A DNA stretch of 64,000 nt from Serratia ureilytica (GTDB lineage: Bacteria > Pseudomonadota > Gammaproteobacteria > Enterobacterales > Enterobacteriaceae): the NCBI RefSeq assembly GCF_013375155.1, contig NZ_JABXOF010000002.1, forward strand, positions 62,001-126,000, in the 5' to 3' direction. Below the pieces are notes generated by a model. It saw only the letters and a program-made list of their open reading frames with translations, did not search any database and was not told where the DNA came from. Shown here one piece after another: positions 8,275 to 16,871 of this stretch. A program made the position numbers and the translations under genes. The stretch's first letter is position 1. Each line of letters opens with the position of its first letter.

Positions 8275-9353
8275 GGCTGTCCCATCCGGCGTAAGAAGCG
8301 CTGTTGTTGCGCCAGCAGTTCACGATAGCCAATGCAGCGGTACGCCATGCCGTGCCGCTGCGCGACCTCCGCCACCGCGGCAGCCAGGGCCGGATAGTGG
8401 CGATGATTCCAGCCGGGAAACAGGTGATGGGTCAGGTGATAGTTTAGCCCGCCGGTCAGATGCTCCAGCCAGCGCGGTTCGGGCTGCCAGTCGCAGGCGG
8501 TGGCGAAATTGTGCCGATACCAGCCTTGCGGCATGCTGTCGCCCGTCGGCGCCGGGTAAAACTCGGCCTGCGCCCAATGGGTGCCCAGCAGCAAGAACAC
8601 CACCAGCAGCGAGGCGCACATCTGGCTGAGCGCGTAAGCCAGCAACACCCAGCCCCAGCCGATGCCGTGCAAGTGGCCCACGACCAGCGGCGCCACCAGC
8701 ACCAGCGCCAGATGCGCGAGCTTGCACAGCACGAACAGCGCCCAACCGCCGCGCCCCGCCAGCACGCGTTTTTCCCGCAGCGGCGTTTTATCGAGCCGAT
8801 CGGACCAATCGAAAATCCAGGCGATATAGGGCAGCGAGAGCGCGGCGATCAGCGGCCAGTACAGATGCTGATAGCGCATATGGGGCCGCCAGCGCTGGAA
8901 CGGTGTCTGGCGGAAAAAGCCGTTCTCTTCGGTATCCAGATCGTAATGTTCGACGTTGGCGTAAACGTGGTGGTAATCCACATGCCGCGTGCGCCAGTAG
9001 TCCGGATCGACGCCCAGCGGCAGCGTCACCAACCGCCCCACCAGCCGATTGGCCCAGGGCGCACGCAGGAAAGCGTTATGCGAAGCATCGTGGTTGACGT
9101 TGACATTGAGCAGCATGCCCATGGTCACGAACAGGAAATAGCAGAGGAAAAACGCCCAGGGCTGATGCTGCAGCAGGCTCAGCGCGTAAAACCCGACGCA
9201 CAACGCCAGCAACAGCGTGGCCTTGGCCAATCGCGCGGCATCGGCATAGCGATGATCGCCCGCCAGACAGGCGTGGGCCGCGCGCTTAAGATCGCGGTGG
9301 AAGGCCTGTTCGCCATCGGCGGGAAAACGCAGCGGCGGCAATGATTCAGCCAT
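8271..9353 (-). CDS. Membrane fatty acid desaturase (paralogue)
   Basis: 360 residues with the same architecture as the downstream gene. The histidine boxes are HDASHNAFL, RHVDYHHVYANVEHYD and YHLTHHLFPGWNHRHY, with hydrophobic segments between them. Shared motifs (WxxRH, RQTPFQRWRP, GTHWAxAxFY) show clear paralogy to the next gene. It likely works on the same product pool, perhaps at a different carbon. The start overlaps the end of the hydroxylase gene by eight bases and its stop overlaps the next start by four, so expression is coupled. Regiospecificity cannot be read from sequence. Confidence 0.88.
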   Translation of the reverse strand: MAESLPPLRFPADGEQAFHRDLKRAAHACLAGDHRYADAARLAKATLLLALCVGFYALSLLQHQPWAFFLCYFLFVTMGMLLNVNVNHDASHNAFLRAPWANRLVGRLVTLPLGVDPDYWRTRHVDYHHVYANVEHYDLDTEENGFFRQTPFQRWRPHMRYQHLYWPLIAALSLPYIAWIFDWSDRLDKTPLREKRVLAGRGGWALFVLCKLAHLALVLVAPLVVGHLHGIGWGWVLLAYALSQMCASLLVVFLLLGTHWAQAEFYPAPTGDSMPQGWYRHNFATACDWQPEPRWLEHLTGGLNYHLTHHLFPGWNHRHYPALAAAVAEVAQRHGMAYRCIGYRELLAQQQRFLRRMGQP

Positions 9354-10479
9354 GCGGTTCCTCCACGGCGGCCGGTGCGGCTACTCTTCCCCAGCCCAAC
9401 GCGACGCACAGGGCATGCAACGCCACGGCGGCCATGGCGATATGCCAATAGCGCTGCGGCCAACCGAGATAGCCGATAAACAGCAGCGGCATGCCCAGCG
9501 CGATCAGCAGCCAGACGGCGCTCGCCCACCGCCGCCCTTCCGTCATGCCGCCCAGCGCCACCGATCCCAACGCCAGCAGCGCCAACAGCGCCATTTGCGG
9601 CCAGCTGATGTCGCTATAGCCGTAACCGTATTGGTAGACGTAACCGACCACCAGCGAGAACAACAGCATGGCGCCGCTGAAAACGCTGAGCGCCGAACGG
9701 CGGTCGCGTGGCCGGCACGGCGCCGGGCGCCATGCCAGGCGCAAATAGCGCAGGAACGGCAGATTGCTCGCCCAGAATGGGTTGGCGGACGGCCTGTCGC
9801 CGCCGACGCCATAGCTGAACGGCGTGCTCGGCAATGCCGGGCAAAAGGTGCCGAACAGCTTGTCCCAGAAGATAAAGCTACCGCCGAAGTTCTTATTGGA
9901 ATACGCCATGTCCTTGACGTGATGCACCCGGTGATGCGCCGGCGTGACCAGGATGTTTTCCAGCACGCCGAGCTTCGGCGTCAGCGCATTGTGGTTAAAC
10001 AGCTGAATGCTGTAATGAAAAATAGAGACCGCAACGAACACCGACAGCGGCACCCCCGCCAGCGCCAGCAGCAAAAAGAACGGGATCGACGTCAGCGACG
10101 AATACCAGGAGTTGCGCACCCCCAGCGACAGATTAAAGTGCTCGCCCTGATGGTGCACCACGTGCACCGCCCACAGCAGGCGGAAACGGTGGTGCAGACG
10201 GTGCAGCCAGTAGAAACCGAAGTCCCACGCCAGCAGGGCGAACAGCCACATCAGCAGTGGCGGCCAGGCATCCAGCAACCCCAGGCTGAAATGCGCGGCC
10301 ACATAGCCGTAGCAGGTGATCTCCAACCCGCGGAACAGCCACAGCATGATATGGCCGGAATTCAGGTTGAACACCAGATCGTGCCAGTTGACCGGCTCGC
10401 GACGCCCCCACTGCAGCGCCACCGCCTCGGCCACCACGATGAACAGCATGAACACTATCGGCAATGCCAGATCGCTCAT
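9346..10479 (-). CDS. Sterol desaturase / fatty acid hydroxylase superfamily protein
   Basis: 377 residues. The FA_hydroxylase metal-binding histidines are visible as WLHRLHHRF, HVVHHQGEHFN and TPAHHRVHHVKD, all in the first 200 residues, followed by a C-terminal part with about four further membrane helices. The GEHFN and HHRVHH pattern resembles the alkylglycerol monooxygenase-like branch. It would hydroxylate or desaturate a lipid in the membrane using a di-iron centre. The start overlaps the PAP2 gene's stop by four bases. The exact substrate is unknown, but together with two desaturases it gives this operon three oxygen-dependent di-iron lipid enzymes. Confidence 0.87.
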   Translation of the reverse strand: MSDLALPIVFMLFIVVAEAVALQWGRREPVNWHDLVFNLNSGHIMLWLFRGLEITCYGYVAAHFSLGLLDAWPPLLMWLFALLAWDFGFYWLHRLHHRFRLLWAVHVVHHQGEHFNLSLGVRNSWYSSLTSIPFFLLLALAGVPLSVFVAVSIFHYSIQLFNHNALTPKLGVLENILVTPAHHRVHHVKDMAYSNKNFGGSFIFWDKLFGTFCPALPSTPFSYGVGGDRPSANPFWASNLPFLRYLRLAWRPAPCRPRDRRSALSVFSGAMLLFSLVVGYVYQYGYGYSDISWPQMALLALLALGSVALGGMTEGRRWASAVWLLIALGMPLLFIGYLGWPQRYWHIAMAAVALHALCVALGWGRVAAPAAVEEPHG

Positions 10480-11093
10480 CCCATTTCTCCTTTAACGACG
10501 CGCCTGCGCAGGGTTTTCATGCGCAGGGCCACCCAGCCGGCGAACAGCGCCAGCAGCGCGCCGCCGGCCAAATCGACAAACAAATGCCGACGCAGTTGCA
10601 GAATCGAGAACGCGATCGCCACGCCCCACAGCATCCACAGCGCCGTGCGCACTTTGCGCTCGCCGTCGCTCAGCGCCCACACCGCCAGCACCGTCAGCGC
10701 CATATGCAACGAAGGCAGGCAGTTTTGCGGCGAGTCCACCCGGGTTAACGCCGCCAGCAGTTGCGCGCTGATCCCGACGCCATCGTTCTGCGGATAGGCC
10801 ATGGTGGTCGGCCACAGCAGATAAACCGCCCCGGCGCCCAGCGCGGTCAGCTGCATCGCCAGCGTCAGCCATTTGACTCGCTGCAGCGGCGCCAGCAGAT
10901 AGCCCGCCGGGACGATGAGGAAGAACGACAGATAGAGCCAGATGGCCGTGGGGCTGAACGGGATCGCCCGATCAAGCGCCGACGGCGGCAACAGGGTTCC
11001 CGCCCCCTGCAGGCGATCGGTCAGGCTATACACCACGCCGACCGTGCCCCATCCCAGCAGCATGTGCCATAGCCTGAACAGTGCGCTTTTCAT
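10476..11093 (-). CDS. PAP2-family membrane phosphatase-like protein
   Basis: 205 residues from ATG 11093, which overlaps the ligase stop by four bases; a longer frame exists upstream but lies inside the ligase gene. About six membrane helices are visible. The second PAP2 motif is NCLPSLHMA (PSxH) and the third is RRHLFVDLAGG (H with D four residues later). The first motif (KxxxxxxRP) is not obvious. PSLH rather than PSGH occurs in lipid phosphotransferases as well as phosphatases, so it could move a head group rather than simply remove phosphate. Role in this operon unknown. Confidence 0.82.
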   Translation of the reverse strand: MKSALFRLWHMLLGWGTVGVVYSLTDRLQGAGTLLPPSALDRAIPFSPTAIWLYLSFFLIVPAGYLLAPLQRVKWLTLAMQLTALGAGAVYLLWPTTMAYPQNDGVGISAQLLAALTRVDSPQNCLPSLHMALTVLAVWALSDGERKVRTALWMLWGVAIAFSILQLRRHLFVDLAGGALLALFAGWVALRMKTLRRRVVKGEMG

Positions 11094-12376
11094 GCCGCCT
11101 CCGCCCGGCGCACGATGCGCCGCCGCTTGCGATCGAACTGCGGCAGCACCGCTTGCGCCGTCAACCGCCATTCGAGGCGGTCGGTGGCGATGCCCTGACG
11201 AGCGAACAGCGCCATCAGCTGCGCCTGACAGTGCGCCAACGCCGCCGGGCTGCAATCGGCAATCAGCTCCAACCGCCGTTCGCCATGCTGGATCAAGCGG
11301 TAATCGCTGGTCAGCGGCAACGCATTGGCGATCGTTCGGCTACAGGCATCGGCGAACACCGCCTGCGGTTGCCGCTGCGCATCGGGCAGCATCAGCTGAT
11401 CGTCGCGCCGCCCCTCGATACGGGCTATCGCCCGCGTCGGTTGCCCGCATGGGCAGGGTTCCCTGCGCAGCACCAATACATCGTCCAGCCGATAGCGCAC
11501 GATCGGCTGCGTACTGCGGGTAAAATCGGTGATCAGCGGCGTGAAGCGCAGTTCGTCGATCCACTGCGGCTCGATATGCAAAAACTCTTCGTTCAGATGC
11601 AGCGTACCGTGCGCGCAGGTCGCGGCAAGAAATCCTTCGGTGGCCTGATACACTTCGCCGACCGCCGGAAATACCTGCAGCAGCAGGCGGCGATCCTGTT
11701 CTTCAAGCACCTCGGCCACCGAGATCACTTTTTTGACCGACAGCGTCACCTGCCCGGCCAGCACCGCCAGCGCCAAGGCGCGCAGCACCTGCGCCGGGGC
11801 CACGATGATGCTGGGCGCCTGCCGTTCCAATGCCGGCAAGTGGCCGCTGAACGGCGCGAGCAAATCGTAAAACGCCAGGCTCAGCCAACGGTTGTTCACG
11901 CTGTGATAGAGATTATTGTCCGCGCGCAGAAACAGTGCGACGCGCTCGCCCGCCGACAGCCCGTCCGGCAGCATTTTCGCCAGCATGCCGCCGGCCCACA
12001 CCTGCTGTTCCCGCGGGCTGACGACAAACACGCCGCGCTGCCCGGAAGTGCCGGACGACAATCCGACGCTGTAGCGCCCGATCTTCGGCGTGAAATCGCG
12101 ATCCGCCTCGCTGCGCTGCGCGCAGGCCAGCACCGCATCGCGCCGCAGCCCGGCGGTGTTCATGCGGTCGAACTGCGCCATCATCAGCGCCTTGTCCATC
12201 TGCGGCCATTCGGCGAACGGCCGGCGGCTGAAGCCTTGAAAATAGGGACTCTTGCTCAGCACCCGGCGAGCAAACCCCTCAAGCTGTCGGGCCTGATGCG
12301 CCTCCAGCGCCGCACGATCGCCAAAGCGCAGGCGCCGGGCGCGGAAATAGTGCCAAAGGGTCATGAAGGGGATCAC
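11090..12376 (-). CDS. PaaK/F390-synthetase-like adenylate-forming enzyme
   Basis: About 428 residues. GTG 12376 has GAGGGGG five bases upstream and overlaps the preceding stop (GTGA); ATG 12364 is the alternative. The adenylate-forming core motif is SVGLSSGTSGQRGVF, followed by YQATEGFLA and YRLDDVLVLRREPCPCGQ, the last resembling the cysteine-containing segment of phenylacetate-CoA ligase relatives. It should activate a carboxylic acid as acyl-AMP and pass it to a thiol or another acceptor. It best fits the group annotated as F390 synthetase-related, whose substrates are not established. In context it could play the part OleC plays in head-to-head lipid assembly, though it is not an OleC-type protein. 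Confidence 0.83.
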   Translation of the reverse strand: MIPFMTLWHYFRARRLRFGDRAALEAHQARQLEGFARRVLSKSPYFQGFSRRPFAEWPQMDKALMMAQFDRMNTAGLRRDAVLACAQRSEADRDFTPKIGRYSVGLSSGTSGQRGVFVVSPREQQVWAGGMLAKMLPDGLSAGERVALFLRADNNLYHSVNNRWLSLAFYDLLAPFSGHLPALERQAPSIIVAPAQVLRALALAVLAGQVTLSVKKVISVAEVLEEQDRRLLLQVFPAVGEVYQATEGFLAATCAHGTLHLNEEFLHIEPQWIDELRFTPLITDFTRSTQPIVRYRLDDVLVLRREPCPCGQPTRAIARIEGRRDDQLMLPDAQRQPQAVFADACSRTIANALPLTSDYRLIQHGERRLELIADCSPAALAHCQAQLMALFARQGIATDRLEWRLTAQAVLPQFDRKRRRIVRRAEAA

Positions 12377-13179
12377 AGGTCCCCCTCGTGGCACAGCAAA
12401 ATGTTGACCTGGCCGCCCGCCCACAGCTGGTTGAGCCGCTCCAGGGTGCGGGTGTAAGCCGCCGCGTCGTCCATCACCAGATTGGCCAGGCGCGAAGGCC
12501 CGCGCAGCGTCTGGTAACTCTGCGGCGACCAGGCGGCGTCGCTGGCCAGCAGCGTCCAGCCGGCGTCGGTGAGAATAAAGGCGCCGATATGGCCGGCCGC
12601 ATGCCCCGGCAACGGCACCAGCACGATCTGCCCTTCACTGCCCGGCAGCGCGTAACCGCGATCGAACGGCGCCAACAGCGCGGGCAACGCCACCGCAGGA
12701 AAAGACTCCATAAACTGCAGACGGCTCTCGAAATCCGCCGGGATCAGGCCGGGAATAAAGGCGCGCTTCAGCGCCGCGAAACCGCGCAGCCCACGGGTTT
12801 GCTGCCAGCCCTCGCCGGAGCAAATAAAGTCGAGTTGGCTGAAATCCTGCAGCCCGGCGATGTGATCGGCGTGAAAATGCGAGACGATCAGCGCCTGAAT
12901 ATCCCCCTCGGCATAACCGGCTTCGCGCAGCTGATGCGCCAACGACTCGGCCGGATCGAAATAGACCGGCGTCATGCGGCGGTAAAGGCTGAACAGCCCC
13001 GACTGCGTGTGCTGCTGAAAATAACGCGCGTAGCCGGTATCCCACAGCCAGCGGCGCTCCCCCACCTCCAGCAGATAGGCGCGCGCCGGGAATTTGCACA
13101 CCCGGAATCCGGCGCCGCGCAGCGCCATGCAGCCGATATGCGTGCAATAGCCCACTTCAAACACGGTGACCTTAGCCAT
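12373..13179 (-). CDS. Metallo-beta-lactamase-fold hydrolase
   Basis: 268 residues starting at ATG 13179. The metal site motif SHFHADHIAGLQDF (HxHxDH) lies around residue 100, followed by the downstream histidine context LPGHAAGHIGAF and the aspartate LLASDAAW. This is the arrangement found in lactonases, thioesterases and glyoxalase II-type enzymes. No signal peptide is visible, so it is cytoplasmic. In the operon it lies between an SDR and an acyl-activating ligase and overlaps both, so a thioester, ester or lactone intermediate is a reasonable substrate guess. An AHL lactonase role is possible but the context argues for lipid assembly. Confidence 0.83.
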   Translation of the reverse strand: MAKVTVFEVGYCTHIGCMALRGAGFRVCKFPARAYLLEVGERRWLWDTGYARYFQQHTQSGLFSLYRRMTPVYFDPAESLAHQLREAGYAEGDIQALIVSHFHADHIAGLQDFSQLDFICSGEGWQQTRGLRGFAALKRAFIPGLIPADFESRLQFMESFPAVALPALLAPFDRGYALPGSEGQIVLVPLPGHAAGHIGAFILTDAGWTLLASDAAWSPQSYQTLRGPSRLANLVMDDAAAYTRTLERLNQLWAGGQVNILLCHEGDL

Positions 13180-14188
13180 GCTGTCCGCCTCCTTGCCGCC
13201 GCAGCCACTCGCCGGTCAGACGAATGCCCTCTTCCATCGAATAACGCGGCCGGTAACCCAGCTCTTCGATCGCACGGGTCTGGCTCAGCGTCATGTCAAA
13301 ATGCACCGCCGCCACGCTGTAGCGCGTCAACAGCGGTTCCTTGCCGCTCAGCGTCGCCCACAGCTCCATGCCGCCGGCCAGCGTATGCAGCAGCGGATAG
13401 GACACGGCCTGCAGCCGGTAACTCAGCCCCAGTTCCTGACGCAGCAACGCATCCAGCATCTCCGCCAGCCGCTGCGGTTGGTGGTTGGTGATGTTGTACA
13501 CGGCGCCGGACGGCAATCCGCGCTGCCGGCTGGCCAGATCCATCGCGTGCACCACGTTGGGGGCGAAGGTCAGATCCAGCAGCGCTTGTCCGCCGCCGGG
13601 CAATCGCAATACCCCGCGGTCGCGTTCGAGCTGCTGCAACAGCCGCGGCACGATCACCCGATCGTGCGGGCCAAACAGGCCGCGCGGCCGCAGCATAATA
13701 TAGGTGGTTTGTGGATAGATCTTCGCCTGCGCCAACAGGCGCTGCTCGGCCGCATACTTGCTGGCGGCATAGTGATTGGCGAAGCGCCGGGCGCGGTAAC
13801 CCTCGTCAAGATCGTAATGCGGCTGAAAATCGAAGTAGATTGCCGGCGTGGAGATATGCACGAAGCGCCGCACGCCGCAGCGCCCGGCCGCCTCCGCCAG
13901 CTTCTCCGTCGCCGTGGCGTTGATGCGGTGAAACTCCGCTTTGCCGCCCCAGGGCGAAGACTTGGCCGCGCAGTGCCAGACCCATTCGCAGTCGGTCACC
14001 AGCTCCCGACACTGCTGCGGCGTGGCCTGCGCCAGATCGAGCGCGCAAAACTCGGCGCCCAGCCGACGCAGCGTTGCGCCGGCCCGTTCATCGCGGCCGG
14101 TGGCGCGCACCTGATGTCCGGCCTCCAGCAACCACTGCGCCGCGTTGCGTCCCAGCCCGCTGGTCGCCCCGGTGACCAGCACCCTCAT
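13172..14188 (-). CDS. NAD(P)-dependent epimerase/dehydratase, 3-beta-HSD/OleD-like SDR
   Basis: 338-residue extended short-chain dehydrogenase. The nucleotide-binding VTGATSGLGRNAAQWLLEAG is at the N-terminus and the catalytic YAASK (preceded by a serine at HISTPAIY) lies near residue 145. The sequence resembles the 3-beta-hydroxysteroid dehydrogenase/OleD branch more than sugar epimerases. It likely reduces a beta-keto group made by the adjacent ketosynthase, which it follows with a four-base overlap. It also overlaps the hydrolase gene by eight bases. That activity is inferred from family and gene order. Confidence 0.85.
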   Translation of the reverse strand: MRVLVTGATSGLGRNAAQWLLEAGHQVRATGRDERAGATLRRLGAEFCALDLAQATPQQCRELVTDCEWVWHCAAKSSPWGGKAEFHRINATATEKLAEAAGRCGVRRFVHISTPAIYFDFQPHYDLDEGYRARRFANHYAASKYAAEQRLLAQAKIYPQTTYIMLRPRGLFGPHDRVIVPRLLQQLERDRGVLRLPGGGQALLDLTFAPNVVHAMDLASRQRGLPSGAVYNITNHQPQRLAEMLDALLRQELGLSYRLQAVSYPLLHTLAGGMELWATLSGKEPLLTRYSVAAVHFDMTLSQTRAIEELGYRPRYSMEEGIRLTGEWLRRQGGGQHG

Positions 14189-15192
14189 GGCAGCAACACC
14201 ATGCCGGCCAGCGCCAGCCCGGCGGCGGTGCCGATCAGCATCACCGGCTGACCGGGATTGAAGCGCCCGGTGGTCACGGCGGCATGCAGCGCCGTCGGGA
14301 TAGACGCCGCCACCTGATTACCATGATGGCGGTAGATATCGACCAGCGCCTCGCTGGAGACGTGCAGCCGTTTGCGCATATGTTCGAGCGACAGATGGCT
14401 GGCCTGATGCGGCACCACGGTGGCGATCTGCGCCAGGTTCAGGCCGCTGGCGCTCAACAGCCGATCGAGGTAACCCTCAATCAGCGCCGACGCCTGGCGG
14501 AACAGCGGCTTGCCCTGCATATGAAACAGGAAGTCTTGCTCACACATGCCGGCGCGCGGGTTGCGACGCGTGCCGCCGGCCCGGATCTCGCACAGTTCGC
14601 TGCCGGCGGGGTAGGTTTCCACCAGGCTGGCGAGGATGCCGCTGGCGCCGTCGCCGCGCTCCACGATGGCACAGGCCGCGCCGTCGCCGAAGATCAGCGA
14701 CGACTCTTCGTGCTGCCAGTCGATGCCGCGTGAAGCGAGATCCGCCGAGACGATGGCGATGCGTCGATACGTCCCGGCGTTCAGCAGCCCCGCCGCCACT
14801 TGCAGCGCAGAGATAAAGCTGACGCAACTGCTGTTGATGTCGAAGCCCGGCGTGCCCGGCGCCAGCCCCGCCACCTTGAGAATGTGCGCGGCGGTGCACG
14901 GCAGCGCCTGCACCGAAATCGCCGAGGCGGAGATCAGCAGATCGATCGAGTCCGCCGGAATGGCGCGGCGAACCAGCGCATCTTGCAGCGCGGCGGCGGC
15001 GAGTTCGGCCTGGCTGGCATCGTCGGCGGCGTGATAGCGGTAAACGATGCCCGAGCGTTTTTCAACGTAGCCGGCCGGTTTCCCCAGCCGAGCGTCGAGC
15101 GCAGAGGACGCCACGCGGTTAGGCGGCAACGCGGCCCCGGTGGCGATGATTTTCAGAGGCAGCAGCTCGGGTGAACGTAATTGTGTGGTCAT
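14185..15192 (-). CDS. 3-oxoacyl-ACP synthase III (FabH/OleA-like ketosynthase), first gene of the lipid operon
   Basis: 335-residue thiolase-fold condensing enzyme. The Cys-His-Asn triad is intact: NSSCVSFISAL (Cys), VVPHQASH (His) and HHGNQVAASIP (Asn). It should condense an acyl thioester with malonyl-ACP, or a second acyl thioester as OleA does. It is not the housekeeping FabH, which lies in a fatty acid synthesis cluster and has an ACAG-type cysteine motif. It begins an operon of eight genes with overlaps of 4 to 8 bases throughout. No acyl carrier protein gene is present, so it must use a cellular ACP or CoA substrates. Confidence 0.87.
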   Translation of the reverse strand: MTTQLRSPELLPLKIIATGAALPPNRVASSALDARLGKPAGYVEKRSGIVYRYHAADDASQAELAAAALQDALVRRAIPADSIDLLISASAISVQALPCTAAHILKVAGLAPGTPGFDINSSCVSFISALQVAAGLLNAGTYRRIAIVSADLASRGIDWQHEESSLIFGDGAACAIVERGDGASGILASLVETYPAGSELCEIRAGGTRRNPRAGMCEQDFLFHMQGKPLFRQASALIEGYLDRLLSASGLNLAQIATVVPHQASHLSLEHMRKRLHVSSEALVDIYRHHGNQVAASIPTALHAAVTTGRFNPGQPVMLIGTAAGLALAGMVLLP

Positions 15193-15327
15193 TATTGTTA
15201 TTGATTAACCTGACTATCCATAAAGCGATTCTCCCGTACGGCGCGAAGGCCACACGGATCATCCCCGGTTTTTATGTCCCAAAATGCCTTTCATCAAGGC
15301 GGTATCTCTTGTTATCGGCTACCACAG

Positions 15328-15343
15328 GCCGACGTCCGTCGGC
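15328..15343. promoter_or_regulatory. Inverted repeat upstream of the lipid operon
   Basis: GCCGACG-TC-CGTCGGC, perfect seven-base arms with a two-base spacer, 136-151 bases before the ketosynthase start. It lies in the 276-base spacer between the lipid operon and narI, so it could be an operator for the lipid operon. No strong promoter boxes were identified nearby. Confidence 0.3.
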
Positions 15344-15429
15344 GGAAGCATAAACGTAACATAACTGAGATAGTGAGTTTACGACAAGGCGACGAGAATG
15401 GGCAGACGGCGGGGGAATTATCGGAATAG

Positions 15430-15456
15430 CGCCGCCGCTGGCGATCGGCGGCGGCG
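15430..15456 (-). terminator. GC-rich hairpin downstream of narI
   Basis: Arms CGCCGCCGC and GCGGCGGCG with a nine-base loop, 13 bases after the narI stop. The T-run is poor (CTATTCC), so it may stabilise or weakly terminate the narGHJI message. Confidence 0.4.
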
Positions 15457-15468
15457 GCGGGGTCAGGC

Positions 15469-16146
15469 TCAGCGGCGGTTGCGCACCAGCTGGTAACGGC
15501 GGGTCAGGTACTCTACCGGCGCACTCCAGATATGCACCAGGCGGCAGAACGGGAACAGCACGAACAGCGTCATGCCCAGCACCATATGCAGCTTGAAGAT
15601 CAGCGCCACGCCTTCCAGGTGCGCAGAGGCGCCGGCGTGGAAGGTCACGACCGCCTGCGCCCAGGCCACCAGCTTCATCATTTCGCTGCCGTCCATATGC
15701 TGGGCGGAGAACGGAATGGTCAGCAACCCCAGGCACACCTGCACCACCAGCAATGTCAGGATCAGGATGTCGGCGACGCTGCTGGTGGCGCGCACCCGCG
15801 GGTTGGTCAACCGGCGCTTCAGCAGCAGCGCGCCGCCGATCAGCGTCATCAGGCCGCAGGCGCCGCCGGCGATCATCGCCAGCTTCTGCTTCACGTCGAT
15901 CGGCAGGAAGGCCTCATACATCCAGTGCGGCGTCAGCATGCCGAGGAAGTGGCCCGCGAAGATGCCGATAATGCCGATGTGGAACAGGTTGGACGCCAGC
16001 CGCATGCCCTTTTTATCCAGCATCTGGCTGGAGCCGGCACGCCAGCTGTACTGCCCGTAGTCGTAGCGCAGCCAGCTGCCGATCAGGAACACCGCGCCGG
16101 CCAGATAAGGGTAGATGTCGAAGAAGAACTGATTCAAAAATTGCAT
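15469..16146 (-). CDS. narI: Respiratory nitrate reductase A gamma subunit (cytochrome b)
   Basis: 225 residues from ATG 16146, the exact E. coli NarI length; the longer frame reads back into narJ and is spurious. It is the membrane cytochrome b that oxidises quinol and passes electrons through two haems to NarH. The N-terminus is [20 protein letters not shown]. Haem-ligand histidines are visible in [19 protein letters not shown] and near the C-terminus in [10 protein letters not shown] and FKLHMVLG. Two bases separate it from narJ. Confidence 0.96.
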   Translation of the reverse strand: MQFLNQFFFDIYPYLAGAVFLIGSWLRYDYGQYSWRAGSSQMLDKKGMRLASNLFHIGIIGIFAGHFLGMLTPHWMYEAFLPIDVKQKLAMIAGGACGLMTLIGGALLLKRRLTNPRVRATSSVADILILTLLVVQVCLGLLTIPFSAQHMDGSEMMKLVAWAQAVVTFHAGASAHLEGVALIFKLHMVLGMTLFVLFPFCRLVHIWSAPVEYLTRRYQLVRNRR

Positions 16147-16148
16147 AA

Positions 16149-16871
16149 TTAGCGTCCTTTGGTTCCGGTTAACGCATCCGTCAGGTCCAGATACTGTGGC
16201 GCCACCGCGCCGGCGAATCGCCGCTGGTGCGCCGTCTGCTGGGCGGAGGCGCAGCCCTGCTCGCCGAGAAATTTGACCTGCTCCTCTTCCCATACCGCAT
16301 CCAGCGCCTGCGGCGTATCGTCGCGCGCCTCTTGCGCCACCTGCGTCTTCAGCGCCTGCGCCTGCGCATCGCTGCCGGACAGCGCCAACAGCAGATCGAA
16401 CAGCACCGCGTACGGGCTTTCGCGCTGCTGCAAGCGCGCGCCCAGCAGCGCCAGGATCGGCGCAATGTCCTGCAGCCCTTCCCGCGCCTGTGCCGCGCTG
16501 CGGCTGGCCAAATACTCCAGGTACAGCGGCAGGAAATCAGGCAGCTCGCGGCTGTCGATCTCCAGCCCGGCGGCGCGGTACTGCGCCATCAGGTCAACCA
16601 TCGCCTGGCCGCGATCGCGCGACTCACCGTGCACGTGCTCAAACAGCAGCAGCGAGGTGGCGCGGCCGCGATCGAACAGCTCGCAATAGTCGGCCTGCGC
16701 GTCCAGCAACGGGCGCGCGCACAGGCGGCGGATAAACAGAATCAGCAGCGCGCTGTGGTGCAGATCCAGCTCGCTGCCCGGTTCCAGCGCTTCAATCAGC
16801 GCCTGCTGATGGTCAAACAGCGCCTGCTCCGGGTAATCCAGCAGGCGGGCGATCACTTTCAGGCTGATCAT
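16149..16871 (-). CDS. narJ: Nitrate reductase molybdenum cofactor assembly chaperone
   Basis: 240 residues of the TorD/NarJ helical chaperone family, beginning [20 protein letters not shown] as in other NarJ proteins. It has the characteristic [20 protein letters not shown] segment. NarJ binds apo-NarG in the cytoplasm and is needed for molybdenum cofactor and [4Fe-4S] insertion before docking to NarI. ATG 16871 overlaps the narH stop by four bases, and narI follows directly, the standard operon order. Confidence 0.95.
   Translation of the reverse strand: MISLKVIARLLDYPEQALFDHQQALIEALEPGSELDLHHSALLILFIRRLCARPLLDAQADYCELFDRGRATSLLLFEHVHGESRDRGQAMVDLMAQYRAAGLEIDSRELPDFLPLYLEYLASRSAAQAREGLQDIAPILALLGARLQQRESPYAVLFDLLLALSGSDAQAQALKTQVAQEARDDTPQALDAVWEEEQVKFLGEQGCASAQQTAHQRRFAGAVAPQYLDLTDALTGTKGR

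Noticed and set aside
7189-15192. Reading the lipid operon as a polyyne or aryl-polyene cluster
   Set aside because: No acyl carrier protein, FAAL-type ligase, rubredoxin or dedicated thioesterase, and the ligase is PaaK/F390-like.
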